A stretch of DNA of 64,000 nt from Chloroflexi bacterium HGW-Chloroflexi-3 (GTDB lineage Bacteria > Chloroflexota > Anaerolineae > Anaerolineales > Anaerolineaceae). The notes under the pieces are model-generated. The model was not told where the DNA came from, made no database searches, and saw only the letters and a list, made by a program, of their open reading frames with translations. Both the position numbers and the translations under genes were made by a program. Positions 63,925-64,000 of this stretch are shown here, piece after piece. The stretch covers positions 17,497 through 81,496 of the forward strand of contig PHBX01000023.1 of the NCBI GenBank assembly GCA_002842045.1, read 5' to 3'. How positions within the stretch are numbered: position 1 is the first letter of the stretch; each line of letters begins with the position of its first letter.

Positions 63925-64000
63925 TTACCAGTCGTAGTCGCCCGATGTTTACCACATATAGCCGCCTTATGGTTACCAGACGTGGTCGCCCGATGTTTAC
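63925..64000. repeat. 24-bp tandem repeat at the right edge (at least three units)
   Basis: Units begin near 63924, 63948 and 63972, with a fourth cut by the window edge. Units 1 and 3 agree at all but about three positions; unit 2 is diverged. The common text is TTTACCA at the start and CGCC-x2-ATG at the end. On the minus strand each unit codes an octapeptide of the HRATTSGK / HKAAICGK kind, ending at a TAA (63918-63920), so it may be the 3' end of a repeat protein or non-coding. Confidence 0.75.

Noticed and set aside
63925..64000. CRISPR array
   Set aside because: Two 28-bp near-copies look like repeats with a 20-bp spacer, but the spacer itself is a diverged copy of the same 24-bp unit, so it is a simple tandem repeat; no cas gene is present.

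Overview
The window looks like a piece of an AT-rich chromosome from an Anaerolineae-type Chloroflexota bacterium. This is an inference from gene content: a very long SecA with insertions, two LysM-M23 envelope peptidases with Thr/Pro-rich linkers, paired M16 peptidases, and LiaF-like membrane proteins. No marker was searched. No rRNA, tRNA, CRISPR array, prophage, insertion sequence or recognisable defence island was seen. Nearly all genes are housekeeping or envelope genes with short gaps.

Layout. 1-3.9 kb: partial URO-D family gene (minus) and a NatA/NatB-like ABC exporter (plus). 3.9-6.5 kb: promoter, rho and a LysM-M23 peptidase. 6.5-9.9 kb (minus): memo-like gene and priA. 10-18.2 kb (minus): secA, rpsA, M19 dipeptidase, a small membrane protein and a second LysM-M23 peptidase; secA is split by a frameshift at an A8 tract. 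18.4-24.7 kb (minus): a 2-oxoacid dehydrogenase complex (E1a-E1b-E2-E3) behind a palindrome-rich control region, and a ferredoxin-NADP reductase. 24.9-28.5 kb (plus): M16 pair, acpS, metallophosphoesterase. 28.5-29.6 kb (minus): a two-gene unit encoding a degenerate FtsK-like protein under a consensus promoter whose -10 box lies inside a long palindrome. 29.8-31.9 kb: frr-uppS-cdsA. 31.9-34.5 kb (minus): SIMPL lipoprotein and two LiaF/LiaI-like membrane proteins.

34.6-36.5 kb holds the most striking regulatory system: a consensus promoter, a 13-codon leader peptide with two Cys codons, mutually exclusive antiterminator and terminator hairpins, then cysK-cysE. This reads as ribosome-mediated cysteine attenuation. 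36.5-38.8 kb (minus): CAP-LysM protein, CBS protein, surE. 39-41.7 kb: rpsB-tsf-pyrH with a structured rpsB leader. 41.7-42.8 kb: a decayed dnaK copy. 42.9-47 kb: NfeD protease, UPF0316 protein, glucan phosphorylase. 47.2-56 kb: a tight six-gene operon, C39 peptidase-sbcD-CNNM/CorC-sbcC-two glycosyltransferases. 56-63.6 kb: secreted reprolysin-like protease, aldehyde dehydrogenase, a small membrane protein, CoA-transferase A/B, a D-2-hydroxyacid dehydrogenase and a HAD protein. The right edge carries the 3' part of a YcgN-type gene cut off next to a 24-bp tandem repeat.

Many start codons were moved inward from the longest open frame on the basis of Shine-Dalgarno sites and family N-termini; each such choice is stated. 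All functional calls are from reading motifs by eye.
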